Shown piece after piece: positions 34,488-43,055 of a stretch of DNA of 64,000 nt (its first letter is position 1; every line of letters begins with the position of its first letter). The position numbers and the translations under genes were made by a program. The DNA lies in the NCBI GenBank assembly GCA_040902655.1, contig JBBDWV010000052.1, positions 7,804 to 71,803 on the forward strand. The letters are read 5' to 3'. Source of the DNA: Mycobacteriales bacterium (GTDB lineage Bacteria; Actinomycetota; Actinomycetes; Mycobacteriales; SCTD01). Below the pieces are notes generated by a model. The model saw only the letters and a program-made list of their open reading frames with translations. It did no database searches and had not been told where the DNA came from.

Positions 34488-34751
34488 TCATGCGAGGTGC
34501 AGTCCCTCGGAGGTGAGGAAGATCGGCCCGAGCAGCCGGTCCTTCTCGCGGCTGACCGAGGTGAGCGTCGGCTGGTGCTTCACGACGCGATACCAGCCGC
34601 CGTCGGAGAGCACCTGGTAGCGCTTGAAGTCGGCTGCCGTGGAGCCAGGGAACGCCGCGAGGTCCACCCCCAGCTGGGCGAGGTCGTCGGACGTCACCTC
34701 TTTTCGTTCTACGGTCAGCCCTGGGGCGATCTGCGGTCCATCTCCTGCCAC
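34488..34751 (-). CDS. Small third subunit of HyuAB-type complex, probable
   Basis: 87 residues beginning VAGDGPQIAPGLTVERKEVT; later WYRVVKHQPTLTSVSR and LLGPIFLTSEGLHLA. No cysteines, no membrane span. Acetone and acetophenone carboxylases differ from hydantoinases by having an additional small subunit, and the position directly ahead of the HyuA gene fits that role. Sequence alone does not identify it. GGAGG lies five bases before GTG 34751, supporting this start. First gene of the minus-strand operon. Confidence 0.65.
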   Translation of the reverse strand: MAGDGPQIAPGLTVERKEVTSDDLAQLGVDLAAFPGSTAADFKRYQVLSDGGWYRVVKHQPTLTSVSREKDRLLGPIFLTSEGLHLA

Positions 34752-34903
34752 GACAGCCTCCGGTCGGGTTTCGCGTGCACACCGCGCTCGGGCTCGGCCT
34801 TGCGTGCGCCTGCCGGCGCCCTCGGTGCGCTTGGATGTCCAGAACCTAGGAGCGGCCGTGTGCCGCGCACCACAGATGGACTGACCGGTGATCGGGGGGT
34901 CGC

Positions 34904-34922
34904 CATGGGTACTTCACCCATG
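34904..34922. promoter_or_regulatory. CATGGGT-N5-ACCCATG palindrome
   Basis: A perfect 7-bp inverted repeat with a five-base spacer lies between the regulator's stop and the start of the carboxylase-like operon. It may be an operator for the operon or a small terminator for the regulator gene. Confidence 0.4.
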
Positions 34923-34990
34923 CACCGCGCAAGGGCTGCGTGCGGGCCGTGCGTTCAGCGCCGGGCGGGAGCACCGGCCGCCGGCCGGCG

Positions 34991-36982
34991 TCATGGCAGG
35001 GAGACGCCCACCTGCTGGCTGAGACGGTACAGGCGCACGGCCACCGAAACCCGGAACAACGGCTCCGGGTCGCGCCAGTCAGGCCCGAGCAGGGCGCTGA
35101 TCCTGTCGAGCCGCTGTAGGACGGTGTTGGTGTGCAGACCGAGGCTACGGGCGGTCCGGGTCGGGCTGGCGTTGGCCTCGACGAACTCACGCAGGGTCAG
35201 CATCAGGTCGGTGCCCCGTTCCCGGTCCCAGTCCATGACCTTGCCGACGGTGTGGTGGATGTAGGCGGCGAGATCCTCGCGGCCCGAGCCGAACATCGCG
35301 AGGTACGGCGAGAAGCCGTCGGTGGAGGTCGCGGCATCGCACCGGTCCAGGCCCACGAGCAACCGCGAGCAGCGCTGCGCCATCTCGAAGCGCTCGAGCA
35401 GCGTCTCCGGCGCGCCGGCAGGACCGGCGACGACGAGCACCGGACCGGGCACGACCTGCCGGATGCGGCTGCGTACGGCGTGCGCGGCGTGCAGTGGTGG
35501 TTCCGTGGGCACCAGCACGGCCAGAACGCCTGCATGTTCGCCGGACAACGTCCCCTCGGCGACAGCGTTGGCAGCCCGCAGCGCCGCCCGGCGGTGCTCG
35601 GGTGCGACCACGACCACCACCGGCGTACGCAGCTCAGCGATGCGCACACCGCGCGAGCGCGCGCGCAGCAGCAGCTCCCGCCGGTGGACCGAGTCCACCT
35701 CCAGGACGTCCGAGACCAGCGCTCCCCGCACGCGCTCCTCCGCCTCGGCCACCGCCTCCTGCTGCAGGGTCAGCAAGGCGATGATCTGGGCAGCACGCTC
35801 GACGGAACGCTGGTCCAGCGGGTCGAGTTCGCCGCCGTCCAGGGCCACAGCCACCGAACCCAGCAGCGAGTCGCCTGCCATGACGGCGACCACTGCGGGA
35901 CCGCCAGGCACCGATACCAGACGTCCCGAGCGGCGGCTCTCGTCGACGGCCGGGATCAGGTTCGGCGTCGTCTCCGGGTCACCACACGGCCACGGGGAAC
36001 CGCAGGTCACCAGGGGCCCACCCCGCTGGTCGGCGACCAGAACGCCCCGGTCCAGAGCGGCGTGCAGGATGCCGGCGACGTCCTCAACACTGCCTCCGTG
36101 CAGCACTGCCGCGGTGAGTTCGGTGTGCAGGCTCGCGGCCCGTTCCATGGCTGCGGTGTAGGCGGTCAGCTGCGCCAGCGCGACCCCGGTCTCCTTCGCC
36201 GAGGCGCGCGCGCGATCCATCAGCCTGGAGTTCTGCAGCACGACCGCGGCGTGGTCGGCGAAGGTGGCCAGCAGGTTGATCTCGTCGGTCGAGAAGCTCC
36301 TCGGCGCGCGGCTGGCCGCCACGAGCACCCCTACGGCCTGGTCACCGAGCAGCATGGGCACCCCGGCCATCGCGACAATGTCCTCGCCGGCCACGATCGC
36401 GTCGACGAAGGAGTCGTGGTCGAGCCCGGCGTCCTCCGTGTACCGATTGGTGGTGTGCGCCGAGCGGGTCTGGGCAACGAGGGCGGCCAGGCCCTTGCCC
36501 GGTGGGACGCGGACGCCGTGGAAGGCGGACGTCACCAGCCCGAGACCCGCCCGGATGAACAGTTCCCCGGTCGCCGTGTCCCGCTCGGCCAGGTAGGTGA
36601 TGTCCGTGCCGGTCAGGTCGTGTGCGCGCTGCAGGAGCCGTCGGAGCAGCACGTCGGTGTCACGCAGCTCCACCAGCTCGCGGGCGCTGGAGAACAGCGC
36701 GGACGCCTCGTGGTGGTGACGTCGGAGCCGGGTCACGGTGGCCTGGGCCCTGAGCGCCGAGTCCTCCAGGGCCAGCGTCGTGGCCGGGTCCAGGTCCTCC
36801 TGGGCGAGCACCGCCGAGATCTGCTGGGCCGTCTCACTGTCCTCGCAGATCGCGTCGAGCAGCGCCTGCACCGACTGCACCGAGACCCGCTCGGTGTCGG
36901 CGACCCGCTCGGTGTCGGCGCCGAAGGTGGCCCGGGCGGCCGTCCCGCCGTCGATGGCCGTCGCGCCTGCCTGGATCTGCAT
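34991..36982 (-). CDS. GAF-domain, PucR/CdaR-type transcriptional regulator
   Basis: 663 residues. A helical N-terminal part (LLDAICEDSETAQQISAVLA) is followed by a GAF domain at about residues 115-270 (GTDITYLAERDTATGELFIR, GVPMLLGDQAVGVLVA). A central domain follows, and a C-terminal PucR-type helix-turn-helix (LMLTLREFVEANASPTRTAR, SLGLHTNTVLQRLDRI). Such proteins activate catabolic genes in response to a small molecule bound by GAF. ATG 36982 has GGAGG six bases upstream; upstream in-frame sequence is not protein-like. It diverges from the CoA-transferase gene, with a palindrome between them, and precedes the carboxylase-like operon. Confidence 0.92.
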   Translation of the reverse strand: MQIQAGATAIDGGTAARATFGADTERVADTERVSVQSVQALLDAICEDSETAQQISAVLAQEDLDPATTLALEDSALRAQATVTRLRRHHHEASALFSSARELVELRDTDVLLRRLLQRAHDLTGTDITYLAERDTATGELFIRAGLGLVTSAFHGVRVPPGKGLAALVAQTRSAHTTNRYTEDAGLDHDSFVDAIVAGEDIVAMAGVPMLLGDQAVGVLVAASRAPRSFSTDEINLLATFADHAAVVLQNSRLMDRARASAKETGVALAQLTAYTAAMERAASLHTELTAAVLHGGSVEDVAGILHAALDRGVLVADQRGGPLVTCGSPWPCGDPETTPNLIPAVDESRRSGRLVSVPGGPAVVAVMAGDSLLGSVAVALDGGELDPLDQRSVERAAQIIALLTLQQEAVAEAEERVRGALVSDVLEVDSVHRRELLLRARSRGVRIAELRTPVVVVVAPEHRRAALRAANAVAEGTLSGEHAGVLAVLVPTEPPLHAAHAVRSRIRQVVPGPVLVVAGPAGAPETLLERFEMAQRCSRLLVGLDRCDAATSTDGFSPYLAMFGSGREDLAAYIHHTVGKVMDWDRERGTDLMLTLREFVEANASPTRTARSLGLHTNTVLQRLDRISALLGPDWRDPEPLFRVSVAVRLYRLSQQVGVSLP

Positions 36983-37045
36983 GCCGTGCCTCCAGCTGTT
37001 CTGCAAGGTGTGCGGCTGCGAGTCTGCACCGGCAGGGGGGTCCCA

Positions 37046-37079
37046 TCCACCCACTGTCGCGCCGTGCTCTGTGGGTGGA
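37046..37079. promoter_or_regulatory. Inverted repeat in divergent promoter region
   Basis: TCCACCCAC (37046-37054) and GTGGGTGGA (37071-37079) are perfect complements with a 16-base spacer, in the 188 bp between regulator and CoA-transferase. Candidate operator of the GAF/PucR regulator. It shares the GGGT/ACCC core with the palindrome at 34904. Confidence 0.4.
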
Positions 37080-37170
37080 CCGTCCGTAGCCGGGCCGAAG
37101 CCTGCCCACCTAGCCTCCGCACGGCCACCCGCGTCGACGGGGTCCAGGGCAGTGGCGGACAGGAGAGCGC

Positions 37171-38421
37171 ATGAACAGCAGCGGTGAGACGGACCGGTCC
37201 GCCCGACAGAGCCCCAAGCCGCTGGTCGGGGTGGTGGTCCTGGACATCACGCGCGTGCTGGCGGGCCCGTACTGCTCTATGATCCTGGCCGATCTGGGTG
37301 CCACCGTGATCAAGGTGGAGAACCCGGCCGAGCCCGATTACACGCGCGACTTCCCCCCGTTCCTGACTTCTTCGGACGGGTCGCGGTTCAGCGCCTACTT
37401 CGCGCAGTACAACCGGCACAAGCTGGGACTGACACTCGACCTCGGCTGTGAGGACGGCAAGCGACTGCTGATGGATCTGGCGGCGAAGGCGGACGTCGTG
37501 GTGGAGAACTTCCGCGCCGGCGTGATGGACCGCCTCGGCGTCGGGCACCGCGAGCTCCTGGAGGTGAACCCGCGACTGGTCTACACCGCGATCTCCGGCT
37601 TCGGTCAGACCGGCCCGTACCGGCGCCGTCCCTCCTACGACAACAACGCCCAGGCGACCGGCGGGCTGTGGGGCATGAACGGCGAGCTGGACCGCCCGCC
37701 CGTGCGGGTCGGGACGGTCATCGGCGACATCTCGGCCACGATGTACGGCGTCATCGGCACGCTGGCGGCGCTGCGGCACGCCGAGCGCACGGGACAGGGT
37801 CAGCTGGTCGACGTCTCGCAGCAGGACGCGGTGCTGACGCTCACCGAGGCGGCGGTCGTCTCCTATACCGTCGACCAGAAGGTGGCAGCGCCGCTGGGAA
37901 ATGCGCATCCGTTCGTACGTCCCTATCAGCTGTATCCCTGCAAGGACGGCTACGTCTTCTTCGGCGGCTATACCGACAAGTTCTGGCGGCTGACCTGCGA
38001 GCTGTTCCTGGAGCCGGAGTGGGCCGTCGATCCGGAGATCGACACGATGGCCAAGCGCTTCGACAGCGAGATCTACGAGCGCAGGGTGCGGCCCCTGCTC
38101 GAGCGATGGTTCGCCGTCCGCACCAAGGCTGAACTCGAGGAACTCGTGGCGGACCAGGTGCCGCTGTCGGCCATCAAGGCCATCGATGAGATCGTGCACG
38201 ATCCGCACGTCACCGCGCGGGACATGATCGTCGACGTCGACTACTGCGACTTCGGCCCACTGAGCATGGTCGGCACGCCGATCAAGCTCGGTGCGACCCC
38301 TGCGGACGCGCGGGGAGTGGCGCCGCGGGTCGGCGAGCACACGGACATGCTCCTGCGCTCGTTCGGTGGCCTCGACGACACGCGGATCGCCCAGCTGCGG
38401 GCTGCGGGGGTGGTGAGCTGA
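37171..38421 (+). CDS. CaiB/BaiF family III CoA-transferase
   Basis: 416 residues. RVLAGPYCSMILADLGATVI near residue 29 and the family III core QTGPYRRRPSYDNNAQATGG are clear. The catalytic aspartate that carries the acyl anhydride is Asp186 in GTVIGDISA. PHVTARDMI is the usual C-terminal motif. It moves CoA between carboxylic acids and would be the step that activates an acid made by the neighbouring carboxylase-like complex. A Shine-Dalgarno (AGGAGAG) precedes ATG 37171. It is divergently transcribed from the regulator and probably controlled by it. Confidence 0.95.
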   Translation: MNSSGETDRSARQSPKPLVGVVVLDITRVLAGPYCSMILADLGATVIKVENPAEPDYTRDFPPFLTSSDGSRFSAYFAQYNRHKLGLTLDLGCEDGKRLLMDLAAKADVVVENFRAGVMDRLGVGHRELLEVNPRLVYTAISGFGQTGPYRRRPSYDNNAQATGGLWGMNGELDRPPVRVGTVIGDISATMYGVIGTLAALRHAERTGQGQLVDVSQQDAVLTLTEAAVVSYTVDQKVAAPLGNAHPFVRPYQLYPCKDGYVFFGGYTDKFWRLTCELFLEPEWAVDPEIDTMAKRFDSEIYERRVRPLLERWFAVRTKAELEELVADQVPLSAIKAIDEIVHDPHVTARDMIVDVDYCDFGPLSMVGTPIKLGATPADARGVAPRVGEHTDMLLRSFGGLDDTRIAQLRAAGVVS

Positions 38422-38491
38422 CCGGGGCCCGGTGCCGTGCGGCGTCGCGCCGGGTCGGCCGGCGGCGGTTCCCGAGCCCGGGCGGCCGCTG

Positions 38492-39283
38492 ATGGCCGTC
38501 GACATGGCGCAGTTGACCGATGACCTGGCCGCGGAGTCCGGGGACCTGTTCCGGCTCCTGTCCCGCCTGGAGGTCGACGACTGGGACCGACCGACCCCGG
38601 CGGCTCCGTGGACGATCCGGGACCAGGTCACGCACCTCGCCTTCTTCGACGACATCTCCACGTTGGCAGCCACCGACGTCGCCCGCTTCGAGCGTGAGGC
38701 GACGGAGCTGACGGCGCTCGGCGAGGACTTCGCCGCCGTCGTCGCGCAGCGCCGCCAGGACCGAGCGGGTCCGGTTGCGGCCGCCTGGCTGCAGCGGTCG
38801 CGCAGCGAGTATCTGCAAGTCTTCCGTGGGCTGTCCCCATCGCAGACCCTGCCCTGGTTCGGTCCGCCGATGAGCGCGGCGTCCTCCGTCACCGCCCGGC
38901 TGATGGAGACGTGGGCACACGGGCAGGACATCGCCGACACCGTGCAGGTGGGACGCACCCCCACGTCGCGCCTGCGTCACGTGGCGCACCTGGGCGTCCG
39001 CACCCTGGCGTGGAGTTTCACGGTGCAGGGTCGTCCTGCGCCCGACCGTGCCGTGCGGGTGGAGCTGGCCGGACCCGACGGCGAGACGTGGAGGTGGGGA
39101 CCGGAGGACGCCGAGGATCGCGTGCTCGGGTCTGCCGAGGAATTCTGCCTCGTGGCAACTCAGCGCAGACACCGCGGCCAGACGGGGCTGCAGGCCACCG
39201 GGCCTGTCGCCACGGCCTGGTTGGACATCGCCCAGGCCTACGCCGGCCCTCCCGGTCCCGGCCGTCCACCAGGTGGACGATGA
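38492..39283 (+). CDS. TIGR03084/mycothiol-dependent-type metal-binding protein
   Basis: 263 residues of the actinobacterial DinB-like/maleylpyruvate-isomerase superfamily. The N-terminal helical bundle has PAAPWTIRDQVTHLAFFDD and MSAASSVTARLMETWAHGQD, where the histidines and Glu/Asp match the divalent-metal site of these thiol-dependent enzymes. The C-terminal half (LGVRTLAWSFTVQG, VRVELAGPDGETWRWG) matches the second domain of TIGR03084. Family members use mycothiol; the reaction is unknown. It lies 70 bp after the CoA-transferase, same strand, and could be part of that unit. A GTG at 38432 is in frame but the upstream part is not protein-like. Confidence 0.9.
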   Translation: MAVDMAQLTDDLAAESGDLFRLLSRLEVDDWDRPTPAAPWTIRDQVTHLAFFDDISTLAATDVARFEREATELTALGEDFAAVVAQRRQDRAGPVAAAWLQRSRSEYLQVFRGLSPSQTLPWFGPPMSAASSVTARLMETWAHGQDIADTVQVGRTPTSRLRHVAHLGVRTLAWSFTVQGRPAPDRAVRVELAGPDGETWRWGPEDAEDRVLGSAEEFCLVATQRRHRGQTGLQATGPVATAWLDIAQAYAGPPGPGRPPGGR

Positions 39284-39334
39284 GGAAAGAGGGTCGAGAG
39301 GGGCGGCGGCCCGCCCGCGGGTGGACCGGCGCGA

Positions 39335-39757
39335 TCAGGAGGCGCCGCCGCCGTACCCGTGCGTGACCGGGATCGTGAGCAGCAGTCGACGCTCGTCGAC
39401 CATGGCCTGGTGGAACTCCTTCCAGTCGGGGTGCTCTGCCCCGGCGATCTGGACGTAGAGCTGCGCCAGGGAGCGGCCGGCCTCGTCGCCTGGGACGGTC
39501 GTCACCGGCGACAGCTGCGCCTCGCCCTCGACGCACGCCCAGGCGGAGCCGTCCGGGGTGCTCACGTGGAGCGCCGTGCGCGGGTCCCGCCGCAGGTTGC
39601 GCGTCTTGGCGCGGCTGTCGGTCACGGACACGAGGACCTCCCGGTCCCGCACGGCGTAGACGACGTTGCTGGTCTGTGGCCGGCCGTCCCGTCGCAGCGT
39701 GACCAGCGCGCCGAGCTGCTGTCGGGCGACCAGGGCGAGCGCCTCCTCGAGGGTCAT
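39335..39757 (-). CDS. PPOX-class F420-dependent split-barrel protein
   Basis: 140 residues. LGALVTLRRDGRPQTSNVVY, VLVSVTDSRAKTRNLRRDPR and TALHVSTPDGSAWACVEGEA form the FMN/F420-binding split barrel of the TIGR03618 group; the ending is ERRLLLTIPVTHGYG. Such proteins reduce small molecules with F420H2. The cofactor choice is a family inference. AGGAG precedes ATG 39757. It lies 36 bp upstream, in the direction of the left edge, of the YrdC-family gene and may be co-transcribed with it. Confidence 0.92.
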   Translation of the reverse strand: MTLEEALALVARQQLGALVTLRRDGRPQTSNVVYAVRDREVLVSVTDSRAKTRNLRRDPRTALHVSTPDGSAWACVEGEAQLSPVTTVPGDEAGRSLAQLYVQIAGAEHPDWKEFHQAMVDERRLLLTIPVTHGYGGGAS

Positions 39758-39793
39758 CGCCTGCTCCTCACCGGCTGCGTCACGACACCTGTT

Positions 39794-40414
39794 CTACCCG
39801 AACCGCGCGGGGTCCCCGGCTCCGGCGCGCACGACCTCGGGGAACCCCTCGGACCAGTCCACGACGGTCGTCGGCTCGGTCCCGCAGTCACCGGCATCGA
39901 GCACCGCGTCGACCTGGTTGTCGAGCGCCTCCTTGATGCTCCAGCCGTCGGTCATCGGCTGATCGGCTCCGGGAAGCAGGAGCGTGCTGGACACCAGAGG
40001 GGTGCCCAGCTCGCGCAGGAGCGCCTGTACGACGGGGTGGTCCGGGATCCGGACACCGACGGTGCGCTTCTTCGGGTGTGCCAGTCGCTTCGGTACCTCC
40101 TTGGTCGCCGGAACGATGAAGGTGTACGGCCCGGGTGTCGCGGCCTTGATGCTGCGGAAGGCGGCGTTGTCCAGGTGCACGAACTGCCCGAGCTGCGCGA
40201 AGTCGGCGCAGACGAGGGTGAAGTGGTGCCGGTCGTCGAGCGACCGGATCCGACGGATGCGGTCAGCGCCGGTCGCGCTGTCGATCGCGAAACCGAGCGC
40301 GTAGCAGGAGTCGGTCGGGTAGGCGACGAGGGCATCGTCCCGCAGCAGTGCCACGGCCTGCCCGATCAGCCGTGGTTGCGGGTCGACCGGGTGGACGTCG
40401 AAGTAGCGGGCCAT
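39794..40414 (-). CDS. YrdC/Sua5 domain protein (threonylcarbamoyl-AMP synthase family)
   Basis: 206 residues. YPTDSCYALGFAIDSATGAD, RSLDDRHHFTLVCADFAQL and ATPGPYTFIVPATKEVPKRL, plus KKRTVGVRIPDHPVVQALLR, are the YrdC ATP/threonine-binding core. The family makes threonylcarbamoyl-AMP for tRNA t6A37. Actinobacteria usually also encode a Sua5 near prmC/rho, so this may be the second YrdC-like copy with a different or redundant role. ATG 40414 is preceded six bases upstream by a TACGCT -10 box, pointing to a leaderless mRNA. Confidence 0.93.
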   Translation of the reverse strand: MARYFDVHPVDPQPRLIGQAVALLRDDALVAYPTDSCYALGFAIDSATGADRIRRIRSLDDRHHFTLVCADFAQLGQFVHLDNAAFRSIKAATPGPYTFIVPATKEVPKRLAHPKKRTVGVRIPDHPVVQALLRELGTPLVSSTLLLPGADQPMTDGWSIKEALDNQVDAVLDAGDCGTEPTTVVDWSEGFPEVVRAGAGDPARFG

Positions 40415-40420
40415 CCGGCG

Positions 40421-40426
40421 AGCGTA
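40421..40426 (-). promoter_or_regulatory. -10 box TACGCT, leaderless start
   Basis: On the minus strand TACGCT is six bases before ATG 40414; no Shine-Dalgarno. Confidence 0.5.
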
Positions 40427-40540
40427 GAACGGGCAGGCTCTCGTGCTGGGGTCATACTGCTGGCTGCGGGCGGCCTGTCGCACCGGGTCGGTACACCGGA
40501 GATGGGGGCCTGACGTGACGTCGACGAGAGCCCCCGTGGA

Positions 40541-41800
40541 ATGACCGCCCCGCACCCGCCGCGGGGGAACGGTCGTGTCGTCGTCGTCGGCAGCTCGGTG
40601 GCCGGCGTCCGCACCGCGCAGGCGCTGCGGGCAGAGGGCCACCAGGGAGAGGTCCTGCTCGTCGGCGAGGAGCACGAGCTTCCCTACGACAAGCCCCCCC
40701 TGTCCAAGGGGCTGCTGGTCGGCGGCACCGACGTCGAGTCGATCCGGCTGCTCACCCAGGATCAGGCCGCGCAGGCGGGCATCGAGCTGCTCCTGGGGCA
40801 CCGCGCCCTGCGCATCCAGGTCGCCGGGCGTCGCCTGCTGCTCGCGGACCACGATCCGGTCGGGTACGACCACCTCGTGATCGCCACCGGCGCCCGTGCC
40901 CGCCCGTCACGGTGGGGGAGCCGGCCGGGCGTGCACCTCCTGCGCACCCTCGCCGACGCCGCGGACCTGCGGGGCGACCTGCTCGCCGGCGGACCTGTCG
41001 TCGTCGTCGGCGGCGGGTTCGTCGGGGCGGAGGTGGCCTCGGCCGCCCGCACCATGGGCCTGCGGGTGACGGTCGTGGACCCCCTGCCGGTGCCGATGAC
41101 CTCGGTCCTGAACGAGCAGATCGGCGGCTGGTTCGCCGACCTGCACCGGCGGCACGGTGTCGACACGCGGTTCGGCACCGGCGTGGCGGCGATCGACGGC
41201 GAGCGCGGTGCCTTCAGCGTCCGGCTCACCGACGGCAGCGCCGTGCCGGCCGCCACGGTCGTCGTGGGTATCGGCGCGCACCCCAACGACGAGTGGGTCG
41301 CGGACTCGGGGCTGCTCGTCGACGACGGCGTGGTCTGTGACGAGTACTGCAGGGCGGTCGAGGCCGCCGACGTCTACGCCGCCGGTGACGTGGCGCGCTG
41401 GATGCATCCGCACCGGCAGGTGTCCACGCGCATCGAGCACTGGACCAACGCGGTCGAGCAGGCCGCGTGTGTCGCGCACAATCTCGTGCACCCGGACGAC
41501 CTGCGGGCCTACGCGCCGGTCGAGTACGTCTGGAGCGACCAGCACGACTGGAGGATGCAGGTGATCGGCCGCACCGGCGGCCCGCTGGAGCACGTCGTCC
41601 TGGGCGACCCGTCGGTGGACGGCCGGTTCGTGGCGCTCTACACCGGCGACGGCACCGAGCTCGCAGGGGCGGTCGTGGTGAACTGGCCGCGGGCCCTGCT
41701 CGTCTGCCGCCGGGCGCTGCGGGACGGCGCCCGGCTGGCCGAGGTGCGGACGAGGATCGAGCAGCTGGCGCCACCCGGTCCGCTGCGCACCGGACCGTGA
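40541..41800 (+). CDS. FAD-dependent ferredoxin reductase (rhodocoxin/putidaredoxin reductase type)
   Basis: 419 residues. RVVVVGSSVAGVRTAQALRA binds FAD, PYDKPPLSKGLL is the family segment near the flavin, VVVVGGGFVGAEVASAARTM binds NAD(P)H, and YAAGDVARW is the second FAD motif; the C-terminal domain is ARGHI-like. It passes electrons from NAD(P)H to a 2Fe-2S ferredoxin serving a P450 or Rieske oxygenase. No oxygenase is adjacent; the ferredoxin at 54029 and oxygenase at 54445 are too far to be co-transcribed and a second reductase is at 63283. It converges with the desaturase gene. Confidence 0.94.
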   Translation: MTAPHPPRGNGRVVVVGSSVAGVRTAQALRAEGHQGEVLLVGEEHELPYDKPPLSKGLLVGGTDVESIRLLTQDQAAQAGIELLLGHRALRIQVAGRRLLLADHDPVGYDHLVIATGARARPSRWGSRPGVHLLRTLADAADLRGDLLAGGPVVVVGGGFVGAEVASAARTMGLRVTVVDPLPVPMTSVLNEQIGGWFADLHRRHGVDTRFGTGVAAIDGERGAFSVRLTDGSAVPAATVVVGIGAHPNDEWVADSGLLVDDGVVCDEYCRAVEAADVYAAGDVARWMHPHRQVSTRIEHWTNAVEQAACVAHNLVHPDDLRAYAPVEYVWSDQHDWRMQVIGRTGGPLEHVVLGDPSVDGRFVALYTGDGTELAGAVVVNWPRALLVCRRALRDGARLAEVRTRIEQLAPPGPLRTGP

Positions 41801-41813
41801 CGTCCCGGGGCGG

Positions 41814-41850
41814 GAGCCGGTCTCACCTCCTCGAACGGGGAAACCGGCTC
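41814..41850. terminator. Inverted repeat between convergent genes
   Basis: gagccggt (41814-41821) and accggctc (41843-41850) are perfect 8-bp complements in the 48 bp between the reductase and desaturase stops. Plausible bidirectional terminator, without a T-run. Confidence 0.4.
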
Positions 41851-43030
41851 AGGCCGCGGACGCGGCCGGCTCGACCGTGGCCGGACGGACCCGCCGCAGC
41901 AGGGCGAGTGGGGTGACGCCGGACACGGCGGCTGCACCTGCCCGGCCGAGGTCGTTGGGCAGCGAGAGCCGGAACACCTTCTTCCACGCGGACCCGAGCT
42001 GCCGGGGGAGCGGCCCGGTGGCGTAGCTGAGGCCGTACCGCTCGAACAGCTCCTGGATCTTCGGTGCGATCTCCTTGTACCGGTTGCTCGGCAGGTCGGG
42101 GTAGAGGTGGTGCTCGATCTGGAAGGACAGGTTCCCGGTCATCAGGTGCAGGAACTCCCCGCCGCTGATGTTGGCGGCTCCGAGCATCTGGCGCAGGTAC
42201 CACTGCCCTCGGGTCTCGCCGTCGATCGAGGTCTTGGTGAAGGTCTCCACGCCGTCCGGGAAGTGGCCGCACATGATGACCGAGTGGGTCCACAGGTTGC
42301 GGACCAGGTTGGCGGTGGCGTTGGCCGCCAGGGTGGGTAGGAACGAGGGGCCGGACAGCAACGGGTGCACGACGTAGTCCCGGGCGGCCTGCTTCTTGAT
42401 CTTGGTCAGTACCTGCCGGCCCTGACGGCGGAACAGGTCCTTGTCCTTGCGTCCCTTGACCACCTTGCCGATCTCGAGGTCGTACGCGGCGATGCCGTAC
42501 TCGAACAGGCAGGCGTTGAGGAAGTTCCACAGCGGCTGTCCGAGGTAGAGCGGGTGCCAGCGCTGGTCCTCGTCGACCCGCATGATGCCGTAGCCGAGGT
42601 CGTTGTCGCGGCCGAGCACGTTGGTGAACGTGTGGTGGATCTGGTTGTGCGAGTGCTTCCACATGTCCGACGGGGAGGCGTTGTCCCACTCCCAGCTGGT
42701 GGAGTGGATCTTGGGGTCGCGCATCCAGTCCCACTGGCCGTGCATGACGTTGTGCCCGATCTCCATGTTCTCGAGGATCTTCGAGACCGACAGGCCTGCC
42801 GTGCCGATCAGCCACACGGGCGGGAACAGCGAGAACAGCAGCAGTCCGCGGCTGGCGAGCTCCAGGCTGCGCTGGGCGTCGATGATCTTGCGGATGTAGG
42901 TCGCGTCGCGCTCCCCGCGGCTGGCCAGGACCTGCTCGCGGATCGCGTCGAGCTCGCGGCCGAGGGTCTCCACGTCCTCGTCGGTGAGGTGCGCGATCGG
43001 GTTGTGCGGCTTGTTCTGGACAGCAGTCAT
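41849..43030 (-). CDS. Membrane fatty acid desaturase (DesA3-like)
   Basis: 393 residues, integral membrane di-iron acyl-CoA or acyl-lipid desaturase. The three histidine boxes are GHNVMHGQWDW, HSHNQIHHTF and QIEHHLYPDLP. Hydrophobic segments lie around residues 60-80 and 165-185. The family includes mycobacterial DesA3, which introduces the delta-9 double bond into stearoyl-CoA with electrons from a dedicated oxidoreductase. Its partner gene is 25 bp upstream in the same operon, as in mycobacteria. All iron ligands are present. Confidence 0.95.
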   Translation of the reverse strand: MTAVQNKPHNPIAHLTDEDVETLGRELDAIREQVLASRGERDATYIRKIIDAQRSLELASRGLLLFSLFPPVWLIGTAGLSVSKILENMEIGHNVMHGQWDWMRDPKIHSTSWEWDNASPSDMWKHSHNQIHHTFTNVLGRDNDLGYGIMRVDEDQRWHPLYLGQPLWNFLNACLFEYGIAAYDLEIGKVVKGRKDKDLFRRQGRQVLTKIKKQAARDYVVHPLLSGPSFLPTLAANATANLVRNLWTHSVIMCGHFPDGVETFTKTSIDGETRGQWYLRQMLGAANISGGEFLHLMTGNLSFQIEHHLYPDLPSNRYKEIAPKIQELFERYGLSYATGPLPRQLGSAWKKVFRLSLPNDLGRAGAAAVSGVTPLALLRRVRPATVEPAASAA

Positions 43031-43055
43031 GCGGTGTCCTCCACGGGTCCGGGTG

